From an uncultured Eubacteriales bacterium (GTDB taxonomy: Bacteria; Bacillota; Clostridia; Peptostreptococcales; Anaerovoracaceae): a stretch of DNA of 9,809 nucleotides. The stretch is from the NCBI GenBank assembly GCA_902803725.1, contig CADCRD010000140.1, forward strand, positions 1 to 9,809, read 5' to 3'. Position 1 is the stretch's first letter; each line of letters opens with the position of its first letter. The position numbers and the translations under genes were made by a program. Shown here piece after piece: positions 1 to 6,783 of the stretch. The notes under the pieces are model-generated. The model searched no databases. It was not told the origin of the DNA and saw only the letters and a list, made by a program, of their open reading frames with translations.

Positions 1-5
1 AAAAA

Positions 6-80
<75 letters not shown>

Positions 81-171
81 GCATTTTAATGCTGCCTTTG
101 TCAGCAACAGAATAAATTATACATATGATCCGGCCACTTGTCAATGATTTTTTTGTTTCTATTTCAGAAGC
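81..171. other. Gap between the TPR gene and tRNA-Asn
   Basis: Ninety-one bases hold the tRNA promoter (116-144) and its transcribed leader (81 to about 109). On the minus strand the stretch after the TPR stop carries an A-rich run but no stem followed by T's. I therefore see no intrinsic terminator for the upstream operon, and read-through into the tRNA is possible. Confidence 0.6.
116..144 (-). promoter_or_regulatory. Consensus sigma70/sigmaA promoter for tRNA-Asn
   Basis: On the minus strand a perfect -35 box TTGACA (144-139) is followed by an exact 17-nt spacer and a perfect -10 box TATAAT (121-116). Transcription would begin near 109, about 29 nt before the mature tRNA 5' end at 80. This leaves a short leader to be removed by RNase P. 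No extended -10 TGn is present (ATG precedes the -10). A hexamer-perfect promoter with optimal spacing is typical of strong stable-RNA promoters. It lies in the gap after the TPR gene stop codon (172-174), so the tRNA does not depend on read-through from the operon. Start site and strength are inferred. Confidence 0.9.
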
Positions 172-1206
172 TCATTGCATCTCTCTGACAAGCATCATTT
201 TATTACGGTACTTCTGCTCCAGTTCTGTCTCACCCAAAAGGCCATATATCTCGACCAGTTCCTGCATGCTGTCAATATGTGAAGCATTCAGCTGCAATAC
301 TGCTCTGAAACTCTGAGCTGCCTCACCCAGTCTTCCTGTTTCACGATATGCAGTACCAAGATAATAATGCATCGGCCACCAATTGCTGTGAGGACCGTCC
401 GCAAACTTTTCCAGCACTTCAATGCCCTGATCATACCTTCCGGCGATAATATGATTGCAGCCTTCTTCGATTTTTACCGGCTCTTCGAGCTGATCCAGTC
501 TGCTTCTGATCTCTGTCACATCATCCGGTATTCTGAAATTCCCATCATTTTCCTGATCGCTGCTATCCGGCTGATTACCGGCCCCTGATCTGACCTGCTC
601 CATACGGAGTCTGATGAATTCCTGCCAGGCGATCTGCGCCTTGAGATAAAGGCCCATATTCACATAAGCATATCCAAGATAGTAATGCCCTTCAGGAATA
701 TCAGGATGCTTTATCGTCATCTCTTCAAATCCCGACAGACTTTCTGCCTTGAACCTGCCTATCTCCTCATCATCTTCACTTTCGATGTAGATATCCTGAC
801 ATGTACGGGCATAACCGAACATCGCCCCTGCGTTCTCCGGCTCGAGAGCCAGAGCAGCTCTGTACTGTACGCATGCAGACTTTGGATCACCTTTTTCAGC
901 TTCCCGGGCAGCTTTGCCCATGATCACATTTATCAGCTTATCATCAAAGGCATGCCTTAAAAAGGCTATATAGTTTTCGCAATACCTGAATTCAGGATCG
1001 CATCCGATGACCTCGACCATGCGCTCTCCCAGCTTTGCAGTCCTGATCCCTCCCGAAGCAAATCCTCTGATATCATCTTTATGCACAGGAACGGGAACAT
1101 CCTTAAGATATGTACCTGCTCCTGCCTTTTCTATAAAATCTTCCGACAGCTCCACGAACAGCATGTCATCCAGCCTGCCGGTGAAATAATCTCTTAATCT
1201 ATCCAT
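172..1206 (-). CDS. Tetratricopeptide-repeat protein of unknown function
   Basis: This 344-residue protein has no signal peptide or membrane segment, so it is probably cytoplasmic. Residues 1-90 match no domain I recognise. TPR-like helix pairs follow at about 94-127 (a repeat ending AALALEPENA), about 165-198 (HYYLGYAYVNMGLY), about 244-277 (HIIAGRYDQGIEVLEKF) and about 278-312 (HYYLGTAYRETGRLGEA), with a partial repeat to the C-terminus. An acidic, Asn/Gln/Ser-rich linker at about 206-232 splits the repeats into two blocks. TPRs generally act as protein-protein scaffolds; the partner cannot be deduced. The gene starts 47 nt after the radical SAM stop. The region before its ATG (aaaacggtaataat) lacks a good Shine-Dalgarno sequence, but no better start is in frame nearby, and the next Met is residue 15. 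It is probably the last protein gene of the run. The TPR assignment is firm, but the role is unknown. Confidence 0.88.
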   Translation of the reverse strand: MDRLRDYFTGRLDDMLFVELSEDFIEKAGAGTYLKDVPVPVHKDDIRGFASGGIRTAKLGERMVEVIGCDPEFRYCENYIAFLRHAFDDKLINVIMGKAAREAEKGDPKSACVQYRAALALEPENAGAMFGYARTCQDIYIESEDDEEIGRFKAESLSGFEEMTIKHPDIPEGHYYLGYAYVNMGLYLKAQIAWQEFIRLRMEQVRSGAGNQPDSSDQENDGNFRIPDDVTEIRSRLDQLEEPVKIEEGCNHIIAGRYDQGIEVLEKFADGPHSNWWPMHYYLGTAYRETGRLGEAAQSFRAVLQLNASHIDSMQELVEIYGLLGETELEQKYRNKMMLVREMQ

Positions 1207-1253
1207 ATTATTACCGTTTTTAAATATATCGATTATGATCTGATGCGATCAGC

Positions 1254-2126
1254 TTATAACCTGCGTGAAAATTCTGATCTCAGCATTCCGGCATCATCCA
1301 TAGCACGTCTGATCTGAGCCATCATCGCCTCTTTGTCGCGAGGCAGATCACCAGCCAGCGCCAGATAATTAGATGCATGGTTGCTTCGGAAAATACATTT
1401 CTTTTCAACATTCGTATTTTCCATCAGCAGCAGAGCCTCACCCATGACCTCCTCCGGAGTCAGCAACTCAAAGCGTCCGGACAAAACATCTTCTCTCATC
1501 GGCGCTCCCGGTTCCAGCATCAGAGTCAGCAGGCTGGCATACGTCGGCTGCATCTCGCTGAGCATCTTCCCTGTCTCAGCCGCATGCTCTTCCCACAGCT
1601 CACGTCCTCCCAGACCGGATATGAATGTCACCGAAGCCATGATGCCATTATTTTCGATTCTTCTTACCGCACTGATCAGTTCTTCACGCGTCGCCCCTTT
1701 GCATATCGCCTTTAAAACCTTCTCGCTGCCGGATTCCGCTCCAAGATATACGATATCCATTCCTGCAGCCTTGAGCTGACGCAGCTCTTCGTCCGTCTTG
1801 CGGTTCACATCTCTCGCCGAACCATATACCCCGACCCTTTCACACTCAGGAAAAGTCTCTGAGATCTTTCCCAGTATCGCCAGCAGTTTGTCAGTCGAAA
1901 GGCACAGCGCATCTCCGTCACACAGAAAGATCTTCCTGACGTGAGGGTAATATTTTCTTGCCAGCTCTATGTCCTCAAAGATCTCGTCCATCTGGCGGAT
2001 ATGAAAATTCTTGTCTTTGTACATGCTGCAGAACGTGCATTTGTTATGGGAACATCCCACCGTGACCTGCAGCAGATAGCTGTAGGCTTCGCTCGGCGGT
2101 CTGTATATCATTCCTTCGTATCTCAT
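1254..2126 (-). CDS. Radical SAM enzyme of unknown substrate (COG1032-like)
   Basis: This 290-residue protein looks like a minimal radical SAM TIM-barrel enzyme that would use a [4Fe-4S] cluster to cleave S-adenosylmethionine. The cluster cysteines are C25, C30 and C33 in GCSHNKCTFC, a CX4CX2C spacing rather than the common CX3CX2C. The SAM-binding GxE-type motif is GAESGS at about 129-134. A C-terminal RSNHASNY block at about 247-254 looks conserved in relatives I recall of this family type. There is no extra cysteine cluster of SPASM or B12-binding kind, so it lacks an evident auxiliary domain. Its ATG shares one base with the argS stop (TAATG), and a GGAGAG Shine-Dalgarno lies inside the last argS codons, so translation is probably coupled. 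The substrate cannot be named. Radical SAM membership is secure; the COG1032 placement is from memory of motifs. Confidence 0.9.
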   Translation of the reverse strand: MRYEGMIYRPPSEAYSYLLQVTVGCSHNKCTFCSMYKDKNFHIRQMDEIFEDIELARKYYPHVRKIFLCDGDALCLSTDKLLAILGKISETFPECERVGVYGSARDVNRKTDEELRQLKAAGMDIVYLGAESGSEKVLKAICKGATREELISAVRRIENNGIMASVTFISGLGGRELWEEHAAETGKMLSEMQPTYASLLTLMLEPGAPMREDVLSGRFELLTPEEVMGEALLLMENTNVEKKCIFRSNHASNYLALAGDLPRDKEAMMAQIRRAMDDAGMLRSEFSRRL

Positions 2127-3865
2127 TACATTCTCTCCGGTGCCTTGATGCCCAGCATTCCCAGTCCGTTCTTTATCGTCTGACCTGCGCTGATCACGAG
2201 CGCCAGTTTGGCTGTCTTCTCATCTTCGTTTTCAGTCAGGATCTGCTCGTCGTGATAGAACTTGTTGAAAGCCTGAGCAATGCTGACAATGTGACGCGTT
2301 ACGATCGAGGGCTCGTATTTTTCGCCTGCCTCAATAACGACCTCCGGGAATCTATGCACAAGCTTCGCAAGATCATAAGCCGATTCGCCGCTGATATATG
2401 ACAGTTCAAGACATCCTGAAACAGCCAGGTCTTTCGCCTTCTTCACTGCTTCTTCACCGGCCTTTCTCAGCACACTGGCTGATCTCGCATATGTGTACTG
2501 TACGTACGGACCTGTTTCCCCGTCAAAGTTCAGAACACGATCCCATTTGAAAACGTAATCCTTGATCCTGTTATTTGAAAGTTCCTGGAACAGGACAGCT
2601 CCGATCCCGACCATAGCCGCCGTCTCATCGACATTATCTGTCGTAACGTTCTTTTCCAGCATGATCTCTTTTGTTTTCTCGATTGCCTTTTCCAGCACAT
2701 CCTTCAGGAAGACTACGCGGCCTTCGCGTGTAGACATAGTACCCTCTTCAAGGCTGACCATTCCGAACGGAACATGGACGCAATCTCTTGCCCAGTCATA
2801 TCCCAGCATCTCGACTATCTCGATCCACTGCGCAAAGTGCAGATCCTGCTGGCTTGCAACAACATATATATTTTTGTAAAAATCATAATGTTCTTTTCTG
2901 TAGATCGCAGCGGCAATATCACGCGTGATGTACAGTGTGCTGCCGTCTGATTTTGTTATAAGGGCCGTACCCAGTCCCTTATCCTCAAGATCGACAACCT
3001 GAGCGCCCTGCGAAACCTTGAGCAGATCTTTTTCCTTCAGTTCTTCCAGGACTCTGGGCATCTTGTCAGAATAAAAACTCTCGCCGGCATACGAATCGAA
3101 TTCGATACCCAGCATGTCATATACTTCGGTAAATTCCTTCAGGGATTCTTCGCGGAACCACTTCCACAGTTCAAGCTCCTCCGGTTCTCCGTGCTCGAGA
3201 CGTGCAAATGTATCTCTTGCTTCCTGTTCGAGATCGGGATCTTTTTCTGCTTCGACATGAAATTTAGTGTAGTAATCGAGCAGTGTCTTGATCGGTGATC
3301 TTCTGACATCCTCTTCATTGCCCCATTTTCTGTAAGCGACTATCATCTTGCCGAACTGTGTGCCATAGTCACCGAGATGGTTGATGCGGATCACATCGTA
3401 TCCCATCGCATCATAGATCCTGTATATCGCATTGCCTATTCCCGTGCTGCGAAGATGACCGATATGAAACGGTTTTGCAATGTTGGGCGAAGAATACTCG
3501 ACGATGACAGGTTTTCCTCCGCCTGTATTGCTGCGGCCGAATTCCTCTCCGGCTGCGACTGAGACCTTCAGCATCTCCTCTAAGAAAGCAGTCTTTGAGA
3601 TGAACATATTGACGTAAGCATTCACCTGCTCGACCTTTTCGAACATCGGATCATCCGCAATAGCAGCAGCGATATCCTGCGCGATCAGAGGCGGGGCCTT
3701 TCTCAGTACTTTTGCCAGTCTGAAACACGGGAAAGCATAGTCGCCCATCTTTTTGTCCGACGGCACCTCGATTGCCTGTGCTATATCCGTGACTGAAAGC
3801 TCACCTGCAAGCGAGGGTGACTTTTCCAGTATCAGCTCTGCTGTTTTTTGTTTGTAATCGATCAT
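2126..3865 (-). CDS. argS: Arginyl-tRNA synthetase
   Basis: ArgS is a class I synthetase that charges tRNA-Arg with arginine in the cytoplasm. With the start used here it is 579 residues, a normal length for bacterial ArgS. The N-terminal Add-1-like tRNA-binding domain is at about 1-100. The Rossmann core carries the HIGH signature as FHIGHLRST (HIGH at 134-137), and a KMSKS-equivalent MSTREG occurs at about 377-382. An anticodon-binding DALR domain fills the C-terminus from about 460, ending in the typical APERM. I chose the ATG at 3865 because AAGGAG lies 8 nt upstream and the product then begins MIDYKQ, as ArgS proteins do. The frame stays open 15 codons further, to an ATG at 3910 with no good Shine-Dalgarno. 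That longer start would make an ATGA overlap with the DUF523 stop. The radical SAM gene follows with a one-base overlap. Confidence 0.98.
   Translation of the reverse strand: MIDYKQKTAELILEKSPSLAGELSVTDIAQAIEVPSDKKMGDYAFPCFRLAKVLRKAPPLIAQDIAAAIADDPMFEKVEQVNAYVNMFISKTAFLEEMLKVSVAAGEEFGRSNTGGGKPVIVEYSSPNIAKPFHIGHLRSTGIGNAIYRIYDAMGYDVIRINHLGDYGTQFGKMIVAYRKWGNEEDVRRSPIKTLLDYYTKFHVEAEKDPDLEQEARDTFARLEHGEPEELELWKWFREESLKEFTEVYDMLGIEFDSYAGESFYSDKMPRVLEELKEKDLLKVSQGAQVVDLEDKGLGTALITKSDGSTLYITRDIAAAIYRKEHYDFYKNIYVVASQQDLHFAQWIEIVEMLGYDWARDCVHVPFGMVSLEEGTMSTREGRVVFLKDVLEKAIEKTKEIMLEKNVTTDNVDETAAMVGIGAVLFQELSNNRIKDYVFKWDRVLNFDGETGPYVQYTYARSASVLRKAGEEAVKKAKDLAVSGCLELSYISGESAYDLAKLVHRFPEVVIEAGEKYEPSIVTRHIVSIAQAFNKFYHDEQILTENEDEKTAKLALVISAGQTIKNGLGMLGIKAPERM
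2133..2138 (-). promoter_or_regulatory. RBS of the radical SAM gene, inside the argS 3' end
   Basis: GGAGAG on the minus strand ends 6 nt before the ATG at 2126. It lies within the argS codons for the Glu-Arg of the terminal APERM. With the TAATG stop/start overlap, it fixes the radical SAM start and suggests coupling to argS translation. Confidence 0.8.
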
Positions 3866-3873
3866 CAATGTTT

Positions 3874-3879
3874 CTCCTT
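3874..3879 (-). promoter_or_regulatory. RBS deciding the argS start
   Basis: AAGGAG on the minus strand, 8 nt before the ATG at 3865, is a near-ideal Shine-Dalgarno. It supports the internal start over the upstream ATG at 3910. The site lies in the 41-nt gap between the DUF523 stop codon (3909-3907) and the argS start. Confidence 0.88.
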
Positions 3880-3906
3880 CTTTCAAATATTGTCTGTCTC
3901 TTTGAT

Positions 3907-4353
3907 TCATCTCGTTTCAACAGGGATCCCGCGTTCCTTCAGCATCCCGGCAAATATCCCGTCTCCTTTTATGAGTTTTCCGGAAAAGGTGCCATCATAT
4001 ACAGTTCCCGCTCCGCATGATGGACTGTTTGCCTTTAAAATGGCTCCTTCGACCGGCTCTCCCAGTTCACCCGCAAGTTCTTCAGCTTTCCTGAGAGAGA
4101 TCTCTGCCCCTCTGTAAAACTCTTCAGTCACATCACGCCCTTCTTTATTGATAACCTTGATTTTCCGTGCACATCTTTCTTCGGATCGTATCTGTTCTGC
4201 CGGCGGTCTGGGTGTATCCAGCCCGCCATCTGTTTCGGGGCATATCATAATACAATTGTGCTTTTTTGTAAACTGACAAACTGACTCATTATAATTGTTG
4301 CCGCCGTTATATTTGCAGTTTTCTCCCGCGAGGCACGCACTGATTATGTACAT
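3907..4353 (-). CDS. DUF523 family protein, TudS-like putative Fe-S desulfidase
   Basis: This small cytoplasmic protein of 148 residues spans a single complete DUF523 domain. The family signatures are all visible: SACLAGENCKYNG at the N-terminus (C7, C13), CPETDGGLDTPRPPAE at about 38-53 (C38, E40) and SPSCG at 110-114 (C113). In the characterised DUF523 member TudS, a 2-thiouracil desulfidase, the three equivalent cysteines hold an Fe-S cluster that takes sulfur from the substrate. By family reasoning C7, C38 and C113 would be those ligands here. Other cysteines (C26, C34, C61) are not obviously conserved. The real substrate of this copy is unknown. The start has only a weak upstream purine stretch (aaaaaagaacg), but the conserved N-terminal motif begins 4 residues in, so the ATG is very likely right. 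It lies 57 nt after mutS2, and its stop is 41 nt before the argS start. Confidence 0.93.
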   Translation of the reverse strand: MYIISACLAGENCKYNGGNNYNESVCQFTKKHNCIMICPETDGGLDTPRPPAEQIRSEERCARKIKVINKEGRDVTEEFYRGAEISLRKAEELAGELGEPVEGAILKANSPSCGAGTVYDGTFSGKLIKGDGIFAGMLKERGIPVETR

Positions 4354-4410
4354 ATCGTTCTTTTTTACTTGATCATCACTTATCTGAGATTAGTATTAAC
4401 GTATAAAGCC
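4354..4410. other. 57-nt gap between mutS2 and the DUF523 gene
   Basis: This AT-rich spacer has no clear terminator hairpin, no good -35/-10 pair and only a weak purine stretch before the DUF523 ATG. It could hide a weak promoter, but nothing is supportable by eye. Confidence 0.5.
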
Positions 4411-6783
4411 TTATTTGAATTTGATAACGGTCACCCCGTCGCCGCCCTCATACAGACTGCCCGGAGCAAACTCAGCTATCCTCTTGTCCTTTTTGAATCC
4501 TGCCCGGAGCCCTTTGCTGAGGACCCCCTGTCCTTTGCCGTGAATGATAGTCACCTCCGGCACCTTAGCCAGACAGGCATCGTCAATATATTTAGCAACG
4601 TTAGCTCTTGCTTCATCGAGACTCTGCCCGCGCACATCGATGCTGGTCTTAACGGTCTGAGCCTTTGACTTTGCAAGATTGCCGTAAGTTGCCTTTGATG
4701 CGGGCTTTTTCTTTTTTCTGCCATCATTTATCAGTTTCAGGTCATCTGCCGCGGCACGTATCTTCATCATGCCGACCTGCACCATCATCTCTCCCTTGTC
4801 ATCCGGCAGCGAAAGTATCTCACCGTTCTGTCCGAGAGTCATGACCTTTACCCTGTCGCCGACTTTGACATCTCTGATATCAACAGGATTATCATTTGTC
4901 TCAACTATGAATATCTCTTTATATCTTCCTGCAGCATCCTTGATCCGCTTGCGGTTTTCATCGAATTTTCTGTTTCGCTCTCCAAGACTTTCGATCTTTG
5001 CCAGTTCCTTCAGCTCCTGTTTGACATCTTCAGAGACCAGGCGCGCATCTTCGATTATTCCTCTGGCCTCTTCTCTGGCTTGCTCGAGCATTCTTTCTTT
5101 CTGCTTTTCAAAACGGGCAGCTTTCTTTTCCAGCTCTTCCTGCCGGCGCTTCATCTCGATATTCAGCATGATAGCCTCATCACGCTCCGCCTCTGCTGCC
5201 TTGCGGTCAGCTTCGATCGATGACAGCACGTCCTCGAATTCCAGATCTTTGCCTTCCAGCAGGCCCTTTGCCCTGTCTATGATCTCTCCGGAAAGACCTA
5301 GTTTTTTCGATATCTCAAACGCATTGGATTTTCCCGGGATGCCCAGCATCAGTTTGTATGTCGGGCTCAGTGTCTCGACATCAAACTGCATCGAACCGTT
5401 CTCAACGCCGTTCCTTGAAAGCGCATACTTTTTCAGTTCGGTATAGTGAGTCGTTGCCATGACCATGGCGCCCCTGCTCATCAGTTCTTCGATGATCGAT
5501 ATTGCAAGAGCTGCACCTTCGGTAGGGTCTGTGCCTGCCCCGAGTTCGTCCAGAAGTATCAGCTTGCCGGGACCGGCATTTTCAACTATATCCACTATAT
5601 TGTTCATGTGAGATGAAAATGTCGACAAACTCTGCTCGATACTCTGCTCATCACCTATGTCAGCAAAAAGATCCGAAAGCACCGTCACCTTGCTGCCTGC
5701 ATGAGCAGGTATGAATAAACCGCTCTGCGCCATCATCGAGAGCAGACCGACGGTCTTCAGCGTTACGGTCTTTCCGCCTGTATTCGGACCTGTGATCACC
5801 AGAACGCTGTATCCGTCACCGACTGATACATTTATTGGAACAGCCTTATCCTCATCTATCAGCGGATGTCTTGCCCCTTTAAGACTGATGATACCTTCCT
5901 CACTTATTTCGGGATATTCAGCGTGCATTGCCTGAGCCATTCTGCCCTTTGCAGTGATCAGATCCAGCTGGACCAGAAGATTCTGATTGTTTTTCAGAAC
6001 TTCAGCATGCTCGCCGACCCTGTCCGACAGTTCCTGCAGTATCCTCTCTATTTCTGCCCTTTCGGCGATCTCAAGCTCACGCAATTTATTGTTCGCTTCA
6101 ACGATCGCCTGAGGCTCAATGAACAGCGTTGCACCGCTGCTGCTCTGATCATGCACTATTCCCGGGACCGCAGATCTGTGCTCTGTCTTGACCGGTACTA
6201 CATATCGTCCGTCTCTGACTGTCACGACCTGATCCTGAAGAATCGTCCTGTTGTTCGGAGCATTGATGATGCGGTTCATGCGATCCTTGATCTGATCATT
6301 CTGTCTTGAAATGTCAGACCGGATCTTTCTCAGCTCTGCTGAAGCGTTATCATTCATCTCACTTTCTGAATCGATGCACCTGTCGATATCTTCTGACAGA
6401 CGCGGGAAGGTTTCCATCACCTCACATATCGCATCATGTATCGGAAGCGGCGGCAGATCTCCCTTCAGAAAACTGATCACTCTTTGCGCGGTATTCAGAT
6501 CGTACATCACATGCAGCAGCTGACGCATCGAAAGACATCCGCCCTTCGCCGCAAAGCTGACATCATTTGCTATATCATAAAAATTGCCCAAAGGGAGTTC
6601 TCCCTTATGGACTATCAAAGTTACAGCTTCATTTGTTTCAGCCAAAGCATCCATGCATATGCGCACGTCATCAAAAGGTGTCATTTCGGAGATGACATTC
6701 CTTGCCATCTCCGAACATGCGTAACCTTTTAATATTTCTATTATTTTATCATATTCCAGTATTTTAGAAGTCCTGTCTGTCAT
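4411..6783 (-). CDS. mutS2: MutS2 family ATPase with C-terminal Smr domain
   Basis: At 790 residues this is full length for bacterial MutS2. It lacks the mismatch-recognition domains of MutS. The core/lever helical region spans about 1-300. The ABC-type ATPase has Walker A GPNTGGKT (332-339), signature region STFSSHM (387-393), Walker B LILLDELGAGTD (408-419) and the H-loop THYTELK (445-451). A highly charged coiled coil follows at about 515-625, then a KOW-like segment (VKVGDRVKVMTLGQNGEI, about 639-656). A Lys-rich linker at 689-693 leads to the Smr domain (about 713-790) with DVRGQ and HGKGQG. B. subtilis MutS2 binds collided ribosomes and promotes rescue; other homologues suppress recombination, so both roles are possible. 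The Smr motifs differ slightly from the usual LDLRG and HGKGTG. The ATG lies inside the zapA 3' end (20-nt overlap) with GGGAG only 4 nt upstream, suggesting translational coupling. Confidence 0.97.
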   Translation of the reverse strand: MTDRTSKILEYDKIIEILKGYACSEMARNVISEMTPFDDVRICMDALAETNEAVTLIVHKGELPLGNFYDIANDVSFAAKGGCLSMRQLLHVMYDLNTAQRVISFLKGDLPPLPIHDAICEVMETFPRLSEDIDRCIDSESEMNDNASAELRKIRSDISRQNDQIKDRMNRIINAPNNRTILQDQVVTVRDGRYVVPVKTEHRSAVPGIVHDQSSSGATLFIEPQAIVEANNKLRELEIAERAEIERILQELSDRVGEHAEVLKNNQNLLVQLDLITAKGRMAQAMHAEYPEISEEGIISLKGARHPLIDEDKAVPINVSVGDGYSVLVITGPNTGGKTVTLKTVGLLSMMAQSGLFIPAHAGSKVTVLSDLFADIGDEQSIEQSLSTFSSHMNNIVDIVENAGPGKLILLDELGAGTDPTEGAALAISIIEELMSRGAMVMATTHYTELKKYALSRNGVENGSMQFDVETLSPTYKLMLGIPGKSNAFEISKKLGLSGEIIDRAKGLLEGKDLEFEDVLSSIEADRKAAEAERDEAIMLNIEMKRRQEELEKKAARFEKQKERMLEQAREEARGIIEDARLVSEDVKQELKELAKIESLGERNRKFDENRKRIKDAAGRYKEIFIVETNDNPVDIRDVKVGDRVKVMTLGQNGEILSLPDDKGEMMVQVGMMKIRAAADDLKLINDGRKKKKPASKATYGNLAKSKAQTVKTSIDVRGQSLDEARANVAKYIDDACLAKVPEVTIIHGKGQGVLSKGLRAGFKKDKRIAEFAPGSLYEGGDGVTVIKFK

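Noticed and set aside
1..5. T-run directly after the tRNA CCA on the minus strand, possible terminator
   Set aside because: Only five bases are in the window and no separate hairpin can be seen, so it cannot be called.
1207..1240. Possible promoter for the TPR gene (CATAAT at 1239-1234 read on the minus strand)
   Set aside because: The -10 is near consensus, but no acceptable -35 lies 16-18 nt upstream, and AT-rich gaps produce such hexamers by chance.
1240..1252. Inverted repeat CTGAT-gcg-ATCAG after the radical SAM stop, possible terminator or operator
   Set aside because: The stem has only 5 bp and a 3-nt loop, and no T-run follows on the minus strand, so it is neither a credible terminator nor a specific operator.
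1377..1779. Two overlapping plus-strand ORFs of 112 and 132 codons
   Set aside because: Both are shadows of the radical SAM gene, which has clear catalytic motifs in the minus-strand frame.
4769..5446. 225-codon plus-strand ORF rich in serine
   Set aside because: It is the antisense of the charged coiled-coil part of mutS2. Ser/Phe-rich composition is what the complement of Glu/Lys codons gives, and it has no motif or family resemblance.
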